From: Actinophytocola sp049647105 | GTDB taxonomy: Bacteria; Actinomycetota; Actinomycetes; Mycobacteriales; Pseudonocardiaceae | NCBI RefSeq assembly: GCF_049647105.1 | Contig: NZ_JBARWZ010000261.1 | Span: 50,261 to 114,260 of the forward strand | Length of the DNA: 64,000 nucleotides | Reading direction: 5' to 3' | Shown: positions 52,639 through 61,670 of the stretch, piece by piece | How the letters are laid out: the number at the start of each line of letters is the position of its first letter | Numbering within the stretch: position 1 is the first letter of the stretch | Notes under the pieces: generated by a model | What the model saw: only the letters and a program-made list of their open reading frames with translations | What the model was told of the DNA's origin: nothing | The model's database searches: none | Translations under genes and position numbers: made by a program

Positions 52639-55600
52639 ATGACCCCGCGCTCACGGGCTGGCACCGTCCTGTCCATGACCGAGACGGGTCCGGCCGGCGC
52701 GTTCGCCGCAGCCTGGTGGGCACCCGCCCTGGCGTTGGCGGAGCGGCCTGCGCCGGTGAGAGGTGCGGTGCCGAGCATCGAGGCACGGGCCAGGGTCGCC
52801 CGCTGGCGCGCGGGCTTCGGTTCGGGCAACCGGTTCGACCAGCGGCTCGCGGCCGACGGCCTCGACGAGGTCGCGCTGCTGGGCCTGCTCACCGAGACCC
52901 CGGCCGCGCTCGCCGGGCGTGTGCCCCGGCCCGGCTGGGCCGACACCGCCGAACGCGCGGTCCGCGCCGCGATGGCCCACCACGTCGACACAGACGACTG
53001 GCGAACCGCGCTCGCCGCCGTACTGCGTCCCTTCGTCACCGGCGCCACCGATGATCTCACCGACCGGATCGCCGCGTACGCCCACCAGATCGACCTCGCC
53101 CCGCTCGTCACCGCGTTCGCCGAGCGGCTGTCCCGCCTCCTGGTGTCCGTCGCGACCAGGACCTTCGCCCACGAGCTGAACACCGCCGTGGCCGAGGGCC
53201 GGGTCTCGGGTTTCGCGGAGTTCGCGACCCGGCTGACCGAGCCCGCGCGGTTCGCGGCGCTGCTCACCACGTACCCGGTGCTGGCCAGGCTGCTCGGGCA
53301 GGCCAGCACCCTCCAGACCGACGCCTTCGCAGAACTGCTCACCCGGTTCGCGGCCGACCGGGCCCGGATCATCACCACGCTGCTCGGCGCCGCCGACCCC
53401 GGCCCGCTGACCGAGGTCCGGGCTGGCCTCGGCGACACGCACCGGCGCGGCCGGTCGGTCGCGGTCCTGTCCTTCGCCGACGGCAGCCGGGTCGTCTACA
53501 AGCCACGCGACCTCGGCGCGCACGAACGCTTCGGCGCCGCCGCGGCTTGGCTTGGTGAGGTGGTGGGTGACCTCGACCTGCGCACCGCGGCCGCGGTGGC
53601 GCGCGACGGGTACGGCTGGGTCGAGTTCGTGCCGTCCCGGCCGCTGCCGGACCTCGCCGCCGCCGACCGGTTCTACCGGCGCCAGGGCGCGCTGCTGGTC
53701 CTGCTGCACGCGCTGCACGCGGCGGACATGCACTTCGAGAACGTGATCGCCTGCGGCGAGCAGCCCGTGCTGGTGGACACCGAGGCACTGTTCCACCCCG
53801 CACTCGCCGCACCGGCCGACGGCGTCGACCCGGCGGGCCGCATGCTGGCGGAGTCCGTGCAGCGCACCGGGCTCCTCCCGGTCGTCGTCGCTGGCGAGGG
53901 CGGCGCGGCGGACGTGTCGGCGCTCGGCGGGACGACCATGACCGACGTCGTGACCGACTGGGCACCCGACGAACGCGGCGCGCTGCGGGAGCTGCGGCGC
54001 ACGGTCACCCACACCGGCGCTGGCAACCTGCCCCGGTTCGACGGCCGGAACGGGGCCGTCGCCGACGTGGCCGACCACGACAAGGCACTGCTGGACGGGT
54101 TCCGCACCGCCTACGACGCGATCATCCGGCACCGCGCCGAGTTCACCGACCTGCTCGACGAGTGCGCGGACGACGAGGTGCGGGTCGCGGTCCGGCACTC
54201 CCGCGGGTACGCCCGCCTGCTCGCCGAGTCCACCCGGCCCGAGCTGCTCCACGACGGGCTGACCAGGGACAACGCGCTCGACGTGCTGTGGGTCGAGTCG
54301 GCGGAGGACCCGCTGCGGTGGCGGGTGTGCCGCCATGAGCTGGCCGACCTGTGGGCACTGGACGTGCCCATGTTCACCGCGCGTCCCGGGTCAGCCGACC
54401 TGTGGAGCGGTGCGGGGCACCGGTTGCCCGGTGTGCTGGAGCGGCCCGGTCTCGCGAGTGCGCTCGCGAAGGTCAACGCGATGAGCGAGGTCGACCTTCG
54501 CGACCAGGAGTGGATCATCGCGGCCGCGCTCGCGACCCGCGTGCCCGCCGGGCCGCACCGCAGCGTCGAACCCGTCCCCGGCCACCTCGCGGGCACCGCC
54601 GCCCCGCCAGAGCGGCTGCTCGTGTCCGCGTGCGCGCTCGCCGACCGGATCGTCGCCCGGACCCACGCCGCCGGTGACCGCGTCAACTGGCTCGGCCTCG
54701 AACTCGTCGACGACCAGCGGTGGCTGGTCCTGCCGATGGGCGCGAGCCTCGGCAACGGCTACCTCGGTGTCGCGTTGTTCCTCGCCCAGGTCGCGGAGGT
54801 GTCCGGGGTGCCCCGTTACGCCGACGCGGCCCGCCGGGCACTTGGCGGCCTGCCGAGACTGTTCGACCTGATGCGTGCCAGGCCCGACCTGGTCGGCAGC
54901 ATCGGCTGCGGCGGGTTCCACGGGTTCGGCGGCATCGCCTACGGCCTGTCCCGGCTCACCACGCTGCTCGGCGACGACGGTCTGCGCGACGCCACCCGCA
55001 CGGCGGTCGAGCTGGCCGCGGCCGCCGCGAAGGCACCCGGTCCGGCCGGGGTCGCGAGCGGTGGCGCGGGCTGCCTCGCCGCCATGACCGCCGTGCACGC
55101 CGAACTGGGCCTGCGTGAAGCCGCCGACCTGGCCAAGGAGTGCGCGGACGGGCTCGCCGAGCTGGTCCGCCGCACCGGCGGGCAGTGCGGGCAGCCGACG
55201 GGACCATCCGGGTTCGCCGGCGGCGCCGCAGGCATCGCCTGGGCACTGGCACCCCACGCGCCGGAGGCCGCCGCGCTCGCCGCCGCACACGCCCGCGCCG
55301 ACGACGGTGACCTCGGGTGGTGCACCGGCGCCGCGGGCCTGGCCATCGCGGGCGGCGCGGGCGGCCAGCTCGACGAACTGCTCGCCGACCGGCCCGTGCT
55401 GCGCGACCTCAGCCTGTGCCACGGCGAACTCGGTATCGCGGAAGCCCTCGCCGGCGATCACACAGAGCGGGCGGCGGTGACCCGCCGCAGGCGTGCGGGG
55501 CTGATCCTCGACGCCTACACGCAGTACGGCCCGACGTGCGGCACTCCGGACGACGTGCCGACCCCCGGCCTGCTCAACGGTGTCGCCGGGATCGGCTACG

Positions 55601-55692
55601 GGCTGCTCCGTCTCGGCTACGCGGAGCGGGTTCCGTCCGTTCTGCTGCTCGAACCATCACGACCAACCGACCACGTCCGACACCCCCACTGA
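52639..55692 (+). CDS. lanM: Class II lanthipeptide synthetase LanM
   Basis: A 1017-residue bifunctional enzyme that dehydrates Ser/Thr and then cyclises onto Cys. The N-terminal DUF4135 kinase-like dehydratase (about 90-500) shows VVYKPRDL (Lys), HAADMHFENVI and LVDTEALF. The C-terminal LanC-like cyclase (about 650-1005) shows GFHGFGGIAYGL, GWCTGAAG and LCHGELG; the Cys in GWC and the Cys-His pair in LCH are the zinc ligands. All key residues are present. Starts at 52639 and 52675 are both ATG. The stop is 19 bp before the precursor gene. Confidence 0.95.
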   Translation: MTPRSRAGTVLSMTETGPAGAFAAAWWAPALALAERPAPVRGAVPSIEARARVARWRAGFGSGNRFDQRLAADGLDEVALLGLLTETPAALAGRVPRPGWADTAERAVRAAMAHHVDTDDWRTALAAVLRPFVTGATDDLTDRIAAYAHQIDLAPLVTAFAERLSRLLVSVATRTFAHELNTAVAEGRVSGFAEFATRLTEPARFAALLTTYPVLARLLGQASTLQTDAFAELLTRFAADRARIITTLLGAADPGPLTEVRAGLGDTHRRGRSVAVLSFADGSRVVYKPRDLGAHERFGAAAAWLGEVVGDLDLRTAAAVARDGYGWVEFVPSRPLPDLAAADRFYRRQGALLVLLHALHAADMHFENVIACGEQPVLVDTEALFHPALAAPADGVDPAGRMLAESVQRTGLLPVVVAGEGGAADVSALGGTTMTDVVTDWAPDERGALRELRRTVTHTGAGNLPRFDGRNGAVADVADHDKALLDGFRTAYDAIIRHRAEFTDLLDECADDEVRVAVRHSRGYARLLAESTRPELLHDGLTRDNALDVLWVESAEDPLRWRVCRHELADLWALDVPMFTARPGSADLWSGAGHRLPGVLERPGLASALAKVNAMSEVDLRDQEWIIAAALATRVPAGPHRSVEPVPGHLAGTAAPPERLLVSACALADRIVARTHAAGDRVNWLGLELVDDQRWLVLPMGASLGNGYLGVALFLAQVAEVSGVPRYADAARRALGGLPRLFDLMRARPDLVGSIGCGGFHGFGGIAYGLSRLTTLLGDDGLRDATRTAVELAAAAAKAPGPAGVASGGAGCLAAMTAVHAELGLREAADLAKECADGLAELVRRTGGQCGQPTGPSGFAGGAAGIAWALAPHAPEAAALAAAHARADDGDLGWCTGAAGLAIAGGAGGQLDELLADRPVLRDLSLCHGELGIAEALAGDHTERAAVTRRRRAGLILDAYTQYGPTCGTPDDVPTPGLLNGVAGIGYGLLRLGYAERVPSVLLLEPSRPTDHVRHPH

Positions 55693-55711
55693 AGAGAAAC
55701 AGGAGCACACT

Positions 55712-55939
55712 GTGTCCGAGGACCTGTTCAGCACCGACGCAACCGCCGACGCCGAAGCCACCGCGAAGGGCGGCTACCCGACACCGCTGCTGCGTTTCAT
55801 GCCGGCCATCAACTTCGGGGTGCGTGCGGCCGCGCTCGCCGGCCTGGCGGTGTCGGCGGGCGCGATCGCCATCGGGCTCGCGGGCGCGTTCGACGATGTC
55901 ACCGCGGCCGCGAACACCACGTGCTGCAAACCTGACTGA
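55712..55939 (+). CDS. lanA: Probable lanthipeptide precursor ending TTCCKPD
   Basis: A 75-residue peptide starting with GTG after a strong AGGAG (6-base spacing), directly after LanM. An acidic N-terminal leader contains a Gly-Gly (20-21) of the double-glycine type. A hydrophobic stretch (about 39-60, Ala/Gly/Ile-rich) follows, then AFDDV and the end AAANTTCCKPD. The only Cys residues are 71 and 72, preceded by Thr69 and Thr70, so at most two rings can form. A membrane-like segment in the precursor is unusual for class II peptides. A terminator follows at 55951. Confidence 0.78.
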   Translation: MSEDLFSTDATADAEATAKGGYPTPLLRFMPAINFGVRAAALAGLAVSAGAIAIGLAGAFDDVTAAANTTCCKPD

Positions 55940-55950
55940 CGCGGGTAAAC

Positions 55951-55988
55951 GTGGTGCGAACCGGATGAGATCGTCCGATTCGCACCAC
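55951..55988 (+). terminator. Terminator after the lanthipeptide precursor
   Basis: GTGGTGCGAACCGGA and TCCGATTCGCACCAC pair over 15 positions with one wobble around an 8-base loop, 11 bp after the precursor stop. It probably ends the LanM-precursor transcript before the LuxR gene. Confidence 0.75.
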
Positions 55989-56028
55989 TCTGGATCAGGC
56001 GGAGGGCACCTCGGTAGTCTCGGCAATC

Positions 56029-58968
56029 GTGCGGAACCGCTCGTCAACCGTGGTGGGCCGCGACCAGGAGCTCCGCACCGTCGAGAACGCCCTGACCGCG
56101 GCGGCCTCGGGGCGGGGCGGCGCGGTCTTTCTCGTCGGCGAAAGCGGCATCGGGAAGTCACGACTCGCCGCCGCGGCCGCTGACCAGGCCTTCCAGGCCG
56201 ACATGGTGCTGATGCGTGGTCGCGGCAGCGCCATCGGCCCCATGGTGCCCTTCCGCTCCCTCACCGAGGCGCTGCTGTCGCTGCTGCGTGCCGGTGAGCC
56301 CCTCGACATCGCGGCACTCGGCCCGTACCGGCCGGTGCTGGCGCGGCTCATCCCCGACTGGGGTACCCCGGCCGCGCAGCAGCAGGACGGGTCGCTCGTC
56401 ATCCTGGCCGAGGCGGTCCTGCGGCTCACCGGTCTCGCCGGGAAGGACCGCGGTTGCCTCCTTTCCCTCGACGATCTGCAGGACGCCGACGCCGAGAGCC
56501 TCGCGGTCGTCGAGTACCTGATCGACAACCTCGACCACCAGCCCACCCTGCTGCTCGGCGCCATCCGCAACGAGCCATGTCCCGCGCTCGACCTCGCCCG
56601 CTCCGCGGCCCGCCGCGGCACCGCGGTGGTCGTCGAGCTGGACCGGCTGAACCGCGCCGGACTGCGTGCTCTCGTCGGCGCGTGCCTGTCGGTGCAGGCG
56701 GCGAACGTGCCGCAGCAGGCGGTGGACCTCCTGTGGGCGGGTAGCGCGGGCAACCCGTTCCTGATCGAGGAGTTGCTCGGCGGCATCATCGACGGTGGCC
56801 TGCTCGTGCAGGCGGGCACCGGCTGGCGCATGGCCGACCCGCCGCCCGATGACGTGCCCGCGACGTTCGCGAGGACCGTCGCCCGCCGCGTCGAGGCGCT
56901 CGGGCCCGCCGTGGCGCGGCTCCTGTCGGTGGCGGCGGTGGTCGGCAGGCGGTTCCCCGTCGCCGTCGCCCAGGCCGTGACCGGGCTGCCGGACCGCGAG
57001 CTGCTCTCGCACCTGCACGGCGAGTCCGGCGCGCAGCTCGTGCAGCCCGACGACCAGCTGCCCGACTGGTACACCTTCCAGCACCAGCTCATCCGCGAAG
57101 CGCTGCTGACCCTGCTGCCCCCTGGCGAACGGGCCCGGCTCGCCGAACAGGTCGCCGACGCGCTCGAAACCGTCTACCCGGGCCTGCCAGGCGAGTGGTG
57201 CCAGACCGCCGCGACATTGCGGCTCGACGCGGGCAACACCACCGTCGCGGGCCGCCTGTTCGCCGAGGCGGGCCGCCGCGCGATCACCCAGGGCGCCGCG
57301 AACTCGGCGGTCGGGCTGCTCGACCGCGCGTGGGAACTGCTCGCCGGGGACGAGGAACGGGCCGACACGCTCGAACACCTCGTCTACGCGCTCGCCGAGG
57401 CCGGGCTCACCGAACGGGCGCTCGCGTCGGTCGGGACCCTCGACCAGGTCGGCGGCCTCGACCCGCGCCGCAGGGCCCGCCTGCACACCCGGCTCGCGTG
57501 GGCCGCGCAGGTCGCGGGCCCCGGCCCGAACAGCCTCGCGCAGATCAACGCCGCCAGGACCCTGCTCGGCCCGGACGCCGACGAGGCGGACACCGCGCCG
57601 ATCGACATCGTCGAAGCACACCTCGTGCTCGACGTGCCAGGACAGGGACAGCTGGAGAAGGCGGAAAGGCTCGCGCGCCGGGCGGCGGAGGTCGCCGACC
57701 GGGTGCCGCTGCCCGCGGTCGCGTGCCAGGCGTGGCAGTTGCTCGGGGCCCTGCAACGGTCGAAGGACCCGGCCGCGGCGACCGCGTGCCTGGAACGGGC
57801 CCGGTCCACCGCGGTCCGCCACGACCTGCCGATCTGGGAGATCCACGCGCTGGTGCGCCTCGGCAACGACGACGCACTGCGCGACGGCTACCTCGACCGG
57901 CTCGAACAGGCCCGCACCCAGGCCACGCTCGTCGGCGCGGTCACCGCCCGCTGCCAGGCCGAGCAGAGCATCGCGCTGTACACGATCCTCGAAGGCGACT
58001 TCGCGGCCGCCGAGGCGCTGGTCGACCAGGTGTTCGCGGCGTCGAGCAGGCTCAAGCTCGTCGAGAACGTGCACTACGTGCTGGTGGTGCGGGCGATCCT
58101 CGCCGGGCACCGGGGACGCCGCAAGGAGATGGACGAGGCGCTCGCGACGTTCCGGCGGTGGGAGGGCGACACCCAGCCGCTGTACGCACCCCGCATGTAC
58201 GGGCTCGCGCGGGCGTTCTGCGCACTGCTGGAGGAGAACCGGCCACGTGCGGTCGAGGAGCAGGCGTACTCGCTGCAGGCCGAGGACGCCACGCCGACCG
58301 TGTACCACCTCGGTGGCCGGTACGGCCTGAACCTGTTGCTGGGCGCGGTGACCGGCACGATCACGCGGGACGAGTTCGACGCCGTCGCGTCCTCGCCCGC
58401 GGCCGGGTTCCGGTGGGACCGGATGTTCGCGCGGTTCGGGCACGCGATCCTCGCCGGCCGCGCCGGTGCCGTGGCCGAGGCGGACACGGCGGTCGCCGAC
58501 GCACTCACCGCGGGCACCCCGTACCCGATGGGCAGGCACCTGGGACTGCGGCTGGTCGCCGAGTGCGCGCTGACCGACGGGTGGGGCACCCCGGTCGAAT
58601 GGCTGCGTGCCGCCGAGGACTACTTCCACTCCACCGACATCCCGGCCGTCGCGAGCGCGTGCCGCGCGTTGCTGCGCAACAGCGGTGTGCGGGTCGGGCA
58701 GCGGCGGACCGGGCTCGCGGAGATGCCGTCGGTGCTGCGGTCGGCCGGCCTGACCGTCCGCGAGTACGAGGTGCTGCGCCTGCTCGCCGACCGGCTCGGC
58801 AACCGCGAGATCGCCACCCGGCTGCACCTGTCGCCGCGCACGGTCGAGAAACACGTGTCGAGCCTGATCACCAAGACCGGCCTGCCCAACCGCATCGCGC
58901 TGTCCGAGTACGCGGTAAGCACCAGCCCGCCTCCCCGTGACACGCCGTCGGCAAATACCGGGCGATGA
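56029..58968 (+). CDS. LAL-family LuxR regulator
   Basis: A 979-residue large ATP-binding LuxR regulator. An N-terminal AAA-type ATPase has an intact Walker A (GESGIGKS, residues 37-44) and Walker B (CLLSLDDLQDAD, about 143-154). A long alpha-helical TPR-like middle (about 400-890) follows. The C-terminal LuxR helix-turn-helix (about 908-965) reads LTVREYEVLRLLADRLGNRE, then the turn and recognition helix to VEKHVSSL. Its place after the precursor and terminator suggests it activates the lanthipeptide genes or belongs to the locus. It starts with GTG. Confidence 0.92.
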   Translation: MRNRSSTVVGRDQELRTVENALTAAASGRGGAVFLVGESGIGKSRLAAAAADQAFQADMVLMRGRGSAIGPMVPFRSLTEALLSLLRAGEPLDIAALGPYRPVLARLIPDWGTPAAQQQDGSLVILAEAVLRLTGLAGKDRGCLLSLDDLQDADAESLAVVEYLIDNLDHQPTLLLGAIRNEPCPALDLARSAARRGTAVVVELDRLNRAGLRALVGACLSVQAANVPQQAVDLLWAGSAGNPFLIEELLGGIIDGGLLVQAGTGWRMADPPPDDVPATFARTVARRVEALGPAVARLLSVAAVVGRRFPVAVAQAVTGLPDRELLSHLHGESGAQLVQPDDQLPDWYTFQHQLIREALLTLLPPGERARLAEQVADALETVYPGLPGEWCQTAATLRLDAGNTTVAGRLFAEAGRRAITQGAANSAVGLLDRAWELLAGDEERADTLEHLVYALAEAGLTERALASVGTLDQVGGLDPRRRARLHTRLAWAAQVAGPGPNSLAQINAARTLLGPDADEADTAPIDIVEAHLVLDVPGQGQLEKAERLARRAAEVADRVPLPAVACQAWQLLGALQRSKDPAAATACLERARSTAVRHDLPIWEIHALVRLGNDDALRDGYLDRLEQARTQATLVGAVTARCQAEQSIALYTILEGDFAAAEALVDQVFAASSRLKLVENVHYVLVVRAILAGHRGRRKEMDEALATFRRWEGDTQPLYAPRMYGLARAFCALLEENRPRAVEEQAYSLQAEDATPTVYHLGGRYGLNLLLGAVTGTITRDEFDAVASSPAAGFRWDRMFARFGHAILAGRAGAVAEADTAVADALTAGTPYPMGRHLGLRLVAECALTDGWGTPVEWLRAAEDYFHSTDIPAVASACRALLRNSGVRVGQRRTGLAEMPSVLRSAGLTVREYEVLRLLADRLGNREIATRLHLSPRTVEKHVSSLITKTGLPNRIALSEYAVSTSPPPRDTPSANTGR

Positions 58969-58998
58969 CCGGATCGTGCGTGAGAATCAAGTGACACG

Positions 58999-59013
58999 AC
59001 TCGAAACGCGAGT
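58999..59013. promoter_or_regulatory. Palindrome upstream of the ImmA/IrrE pair
   Basis: ACTCG-AAACG-CGAGT, 25 bp before the GTG of the next gene, flanked by two copies of ATCAAGT. It is a candidate operator for the XRE domain of the 59762 protein. Confidence 0.4.
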
Positions 59014-59037
59014 GGCGGATCAAGTAGGGGGACCCGC

Positions 59038-59685
59038 GTGGACCGGCTGGCTCAGCTGATCAAACCCGTTCCGCTGCCCACGTTCTCCTCGGCCATCTGC
59101 GAGTGGCTGCAGGACGCGCACGATGCCGCCGCGGACCTCCAGCGGGTCCGGCTGAGCGGGCCACGCGGCAACTGGAACAACCCCACCAGCTTCGGCATGG
59201 ACCGCTACCAGTACCTCGTCAAGACGGCCGGATCGCTCACGGCCACGCTGCCGGAACTCCAGGTCGAGTCCGCGTTCCAGACGGTCGCGCTGAAGCTCCC
59301 GAAGGTCGGCATCTACCAGATGCAGGTGCACGGCGGGCCAACCGGATCCATCGCGGACGCGAGTGATCTCCGCAGGGAACTGTTGAACAGCCGCGATCAC
59401 CAGGCCCTGTTCAGCAGGCCCGACGCGCTGTTCGGGGACCGCCACCGGCTCACCCTCCTCTGGACGGGTAGCGAGAAGGACGGCCTCACCGGTGCGTGGA
59501 TCGGCGAAGGGGAGCTCGTCGAGAACCGCATCGACTGGTTCTGGCGGGAAAGCCTGCACGACGTCACCGGGGCGGTGGGCATTCCGCGCCAGACCGGGCC
59601 GCTCGACCCGACGATCTTCGAACTGTCCGAGCCGACGCTGCCGCTGCGTCCACGTGACTCGGACGAGGGTCGCCAGTCCGGCTGA
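59038..59685 (+). CDS. Hypothetical partner of the XRE-ImmA/IrrE protein
   Basis: A 215-residue soluble protein, no named family. It has an N-terminal helical part and a central region of alternating strands (TVALKLPKVGIYQMQVHGG, HRLTLLWTGSEKDGL, DWFWRESLHDV). GGGGG precedes the GTG. It lies 76 bp before an XRE-M78 peptidase gene on the same strand; such pairs often form regulator/target or toxin-antitoxin-like modules, so this could be the controlled partner. That role is inferred from position only. Confidence 0.6.
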   Translation: MDRLAQLIKPVPLPTFSSAICEWLQDAHDAAADLQRVRLSGPRGNWNNPTSFGMDRYQYLVKTAGSLTATLPELQVESAFQTVALKLPKVGIYQMQVHGGPTGSIADASDLRRELLNSRDHQALFSRPDALFGDRHRLTLLWTGSEKDGLTGAWIGEGELVENRIDWFWRESLHDVTGAVGIPRQTGPLDPTIFELSEPTLPLRPRDSDEGRQSG

Positions 59686-59761
59686 CCCGGGTCGTCCCAC
59701 TCTCCGTACATGGACCACCATGCACGGCAACAGATCCACGCGTTCTTGAAGGAGTAGTCCC

Positions 59762-60862
59762 GTGCACCCGGATGCCTTCGCCGTCGCGCAGGCATTCGCT
59801 CCAGCCCGCCTCACGATGGCCCGCGAGCTGGCAGGCCTGCGCAAGCGGGACCTCGCAGAGGCCATCGACCGCACCGCGGCCGCCGTGTCCCAGTACGAGC
59901 TGGGCCAGGCCCGGCCCAGCGGCGAGACACTGGCACGCTGCGCCATGGCACTCGACGTGCCCGTCTCCTTCTTCGTCGCGGGCCGCCCGCAGCTGCGTCT
60001 CGACACCGCGGGCGCGCACTTCCGGTCCCTGCGCACCACCACCGCGCACCAGCGGCAGCAGGCACTCGCGCACGTCGAACTGCTGTGGGAGCTGATCGAC
60101 CAGCTCGACAACGTCCTCGAACTGCCGCCGCTCGACCTCGGCCTCCCGCTCGGGGCGCGGCCCGGCGAACCGGCGGCCACCGCGAACCTGATCCGCACGG
60201 CGTGGGGCATCCCCTCGGGTCCGGTCGTGCACCTGGTCCGCACACTCGAAACCCGAGGCCTCGTGCTCACCCAGCTCCCCGGCGTGGACGCAGAGACCAT
60301 CGACGCGTTCTCCGCCGCACTGCACGGCAGGCCGATGATCGTGTTGTCCCGCAAGGGAAACCCGATGCGGCAGCGGTTCTCCGTCGCCCACGAGCTCGGC
60401 CACCTGCTGCTCCACCCCGACCCGGCACCCGGCGACGGCAGGCACGAGCGCGAGGCCAACACGTTCGCCGCCGAACTGCTCATGCCCGCCGACGAGATCC
60501 GCGACCGCCTGCCGACCCCGGTCGACATCACCGACCTCAAGGAGACCGCCGACGGCTACGGCGTGTCGGTCGCCGCGCTCGCCTACCGAGGCAAGGACCT
60601 CGGTGTGTACAGCGAGTCGACCCTGCGCCGCGTCATGGCGACGCTCACGAAGCTCGGCTGGCGCACCGGGGAACCCGTCGGGTCCCGCTATCCCGGCGAG
60701 CGCCCTGAGCTGCTCATTCGCGCCGCCGAACTCGCGCAGCGCCACGGCCTGCCGCTGCCACTGCTCGCGGACCGCCTGCACCTGCCGCTCCCCCGGCTCC
60801 GCGACCTGCTCGGCATGCCGGACCCGAGACCGCGGCTGCGGCTCATCCACGGGGACGGATGA
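59762..60862 (+). CDS. XRE regulator fused to ImmA/IrrE (M78) metallopeptidase
   Basis: A 366-residue protein: N-terminal helix-turn-helix (about 15-70: MARELAGLRKRDLAEAIDRT, VSQYELGQARPS) and an M78 zinc peptidase (about 150-270) with HELGHLLLHPD near residue 212 and a downstream EREANTFAAELLMP supplying the third ligand. Such proteins sense stress or DNA damage and cleave a repressor, or act in toxin-antitoxin and phage-related modules. AAGGAG precedes the GTG. A dispersed palindrome begins right after its stop. Confidence 0.9.
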   Translation: MHPDAFAVAQAFAPARLTMARELAGLRKRDLAEAIDRTAAAVSQYELGQARPSGETLARCAMALDVPVSFFVAGRPQLRLDTAGAHFRSLRTTTAHQRQQALAHVELLWELIDQLDNVLELPPLDLGLPLGARPGEPAATANLIRTAWGIPSGPVVHLVRTLETRGLVLTQLPGVDAETIDAFSAALHGRPMIVLSRKGNPMRQRFSVAHELGHLLLHPDPAPGDGRHEREANTFAAELLMPADEIRDRLPTPVDITDLKETADGYGVSVAALAYRGKDLGVYSESTLRRVMATLTKLGWRTGEPVGSRYPGERPELLIRAAELAQRHGLPLPLLADRLHLPLPRLRDLLGMPDPRPRLRLIHGDG

Positions 60863-60864
60863 CA

Positions 60865-60941
60865 AGAGGGTGCGCGAACAGGGTCGGTGGATGGCCGCCT
60901 CGGCGCGGTGGGCGCCGCCATGCCCTGTTCGCGCACCCTCT
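60865..60941. repeat. Dispersed palindrome, copy 2
   Basis: Perfect 19-bp arms (AGAGGGTGCGCGAACAGGG and its complement) with a 39-base loop containing TCGGTGGATGGCCGCC. It has the same core as 48624-48682. The one arm difference (T to C) is matched by A to G in the opposite arm, keeping the pairing. It probably terminates the XRE-peptidase gene. Confidence 0.85.
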
Positions 60942-60996
60942 AAGTCCCTTTTGCCTGGGTACCGCCGATCGTCGGTGGTACCCCCCGCCACCAGCC

Positions 60997-61013
60997 ATTA
61001 ACGACCCGTTAAT
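60997..61013. promoter_or_regulatory. Operator-like palindrome upstream of the phosphate module
   Basis: ATTAACG-ACC-CGTTAAT: seven-base perfect arms, 33 bp before the DUF47 start. It is AT-rich in a GC-rich region. Position suggests a promoter or repressor site for the DUF47-PiT operon. Confidence 0.5.
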
Positions 61014-61045
61014 ACTCTGGCCATGATCGCGGAGAGGAGGGGTCG

Positions 61046-61666
61046 ATGCGGCTGCGACTGAAGCCACGGGACAACAGGTTCTTCGACCTGTTCAGCGTCG
61101 CAGGTGCGAACATCGCCACGGCGACAACGGTGCTGCGCGAGTTCGTCACCGTGCCCACCGAGGAGCGCGACGAGCTGGCCAAGAAGATGCGCGCGGCCGA
61201 GCACGCCGGCGACGACGCGACCCACGCGATCATCGAGCAGCTGGACCGGTCGTTCATCACGCCGTTCGACCGCGAGGACATCTACCGGCTCGCCGTCCGG
61301 CTCGACGACGTCGTCGACTACATGGACGCGGCCGTCGACCTCACCACCCTGTACAACCCGGAGGCGTTACCCGACAACGTGCGCCTGCAGGTCGAGGTGC
61401 TCGACAAGTGCGCGAAGCTGACCACGGCCGCCATGCCGCGACTCGCCACGTTACGCAACCTCACCGACTTCTGGGTGCAGATCAACGAGCTGGAGAACGA
61501 GGCCGACCAGATCTACCGGCGCCTGCTGCAGTTCTTGTTCAACGGCAGCCACGACCCGCTCACTGTGATGAAGCTCAAGGAGATCGTCGATCAGCTCGAG
61601 TTCGCGGCTGACGCGTTCGAGCACGTCGCCGACGTGGTCCACAGCATCGCGGTGAAAGAGTCCTGA
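61046..61666 (+). CDS. DUF47 (PhoU-like) phosphate regulator
   Basis: A 206-residue all-helical PhoU-domain protein of the DUF47 family. Typical features are NRFFDLFSVAGANI at the start, LDRSFITPFDREDIYRLAVRLDDVVDYMD in the middle (the acidic metal-binding block) and EFAADAFEHVADVVHSI at the end. DUF47 proteins are encoded before PiT transporters and control phosphate uptake. The GAGGAGG site supports the ATG. The PiT gene follows 4 bp after its stop. Confidence 0.92.
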   Translation: MRLRLKPRDNRFFDLFSVAGANIATATTVLREFVTVPTEERDELAKKMRAAEHAGDDATHAIIEQLDRSFITPFDREDIYRLAVRLDDVVDYMDAAVDLTTLYNPEALPDNVRLQVEVLDKCAKLTTAAMPRLATLRNLTDFWVQINELENEADQIYRRLLQFLFNGSHDPLTVMKLKEIVDQLEFAADAFEHVADVVHSIAVKES

Positions 61667-61670
61667 CACA

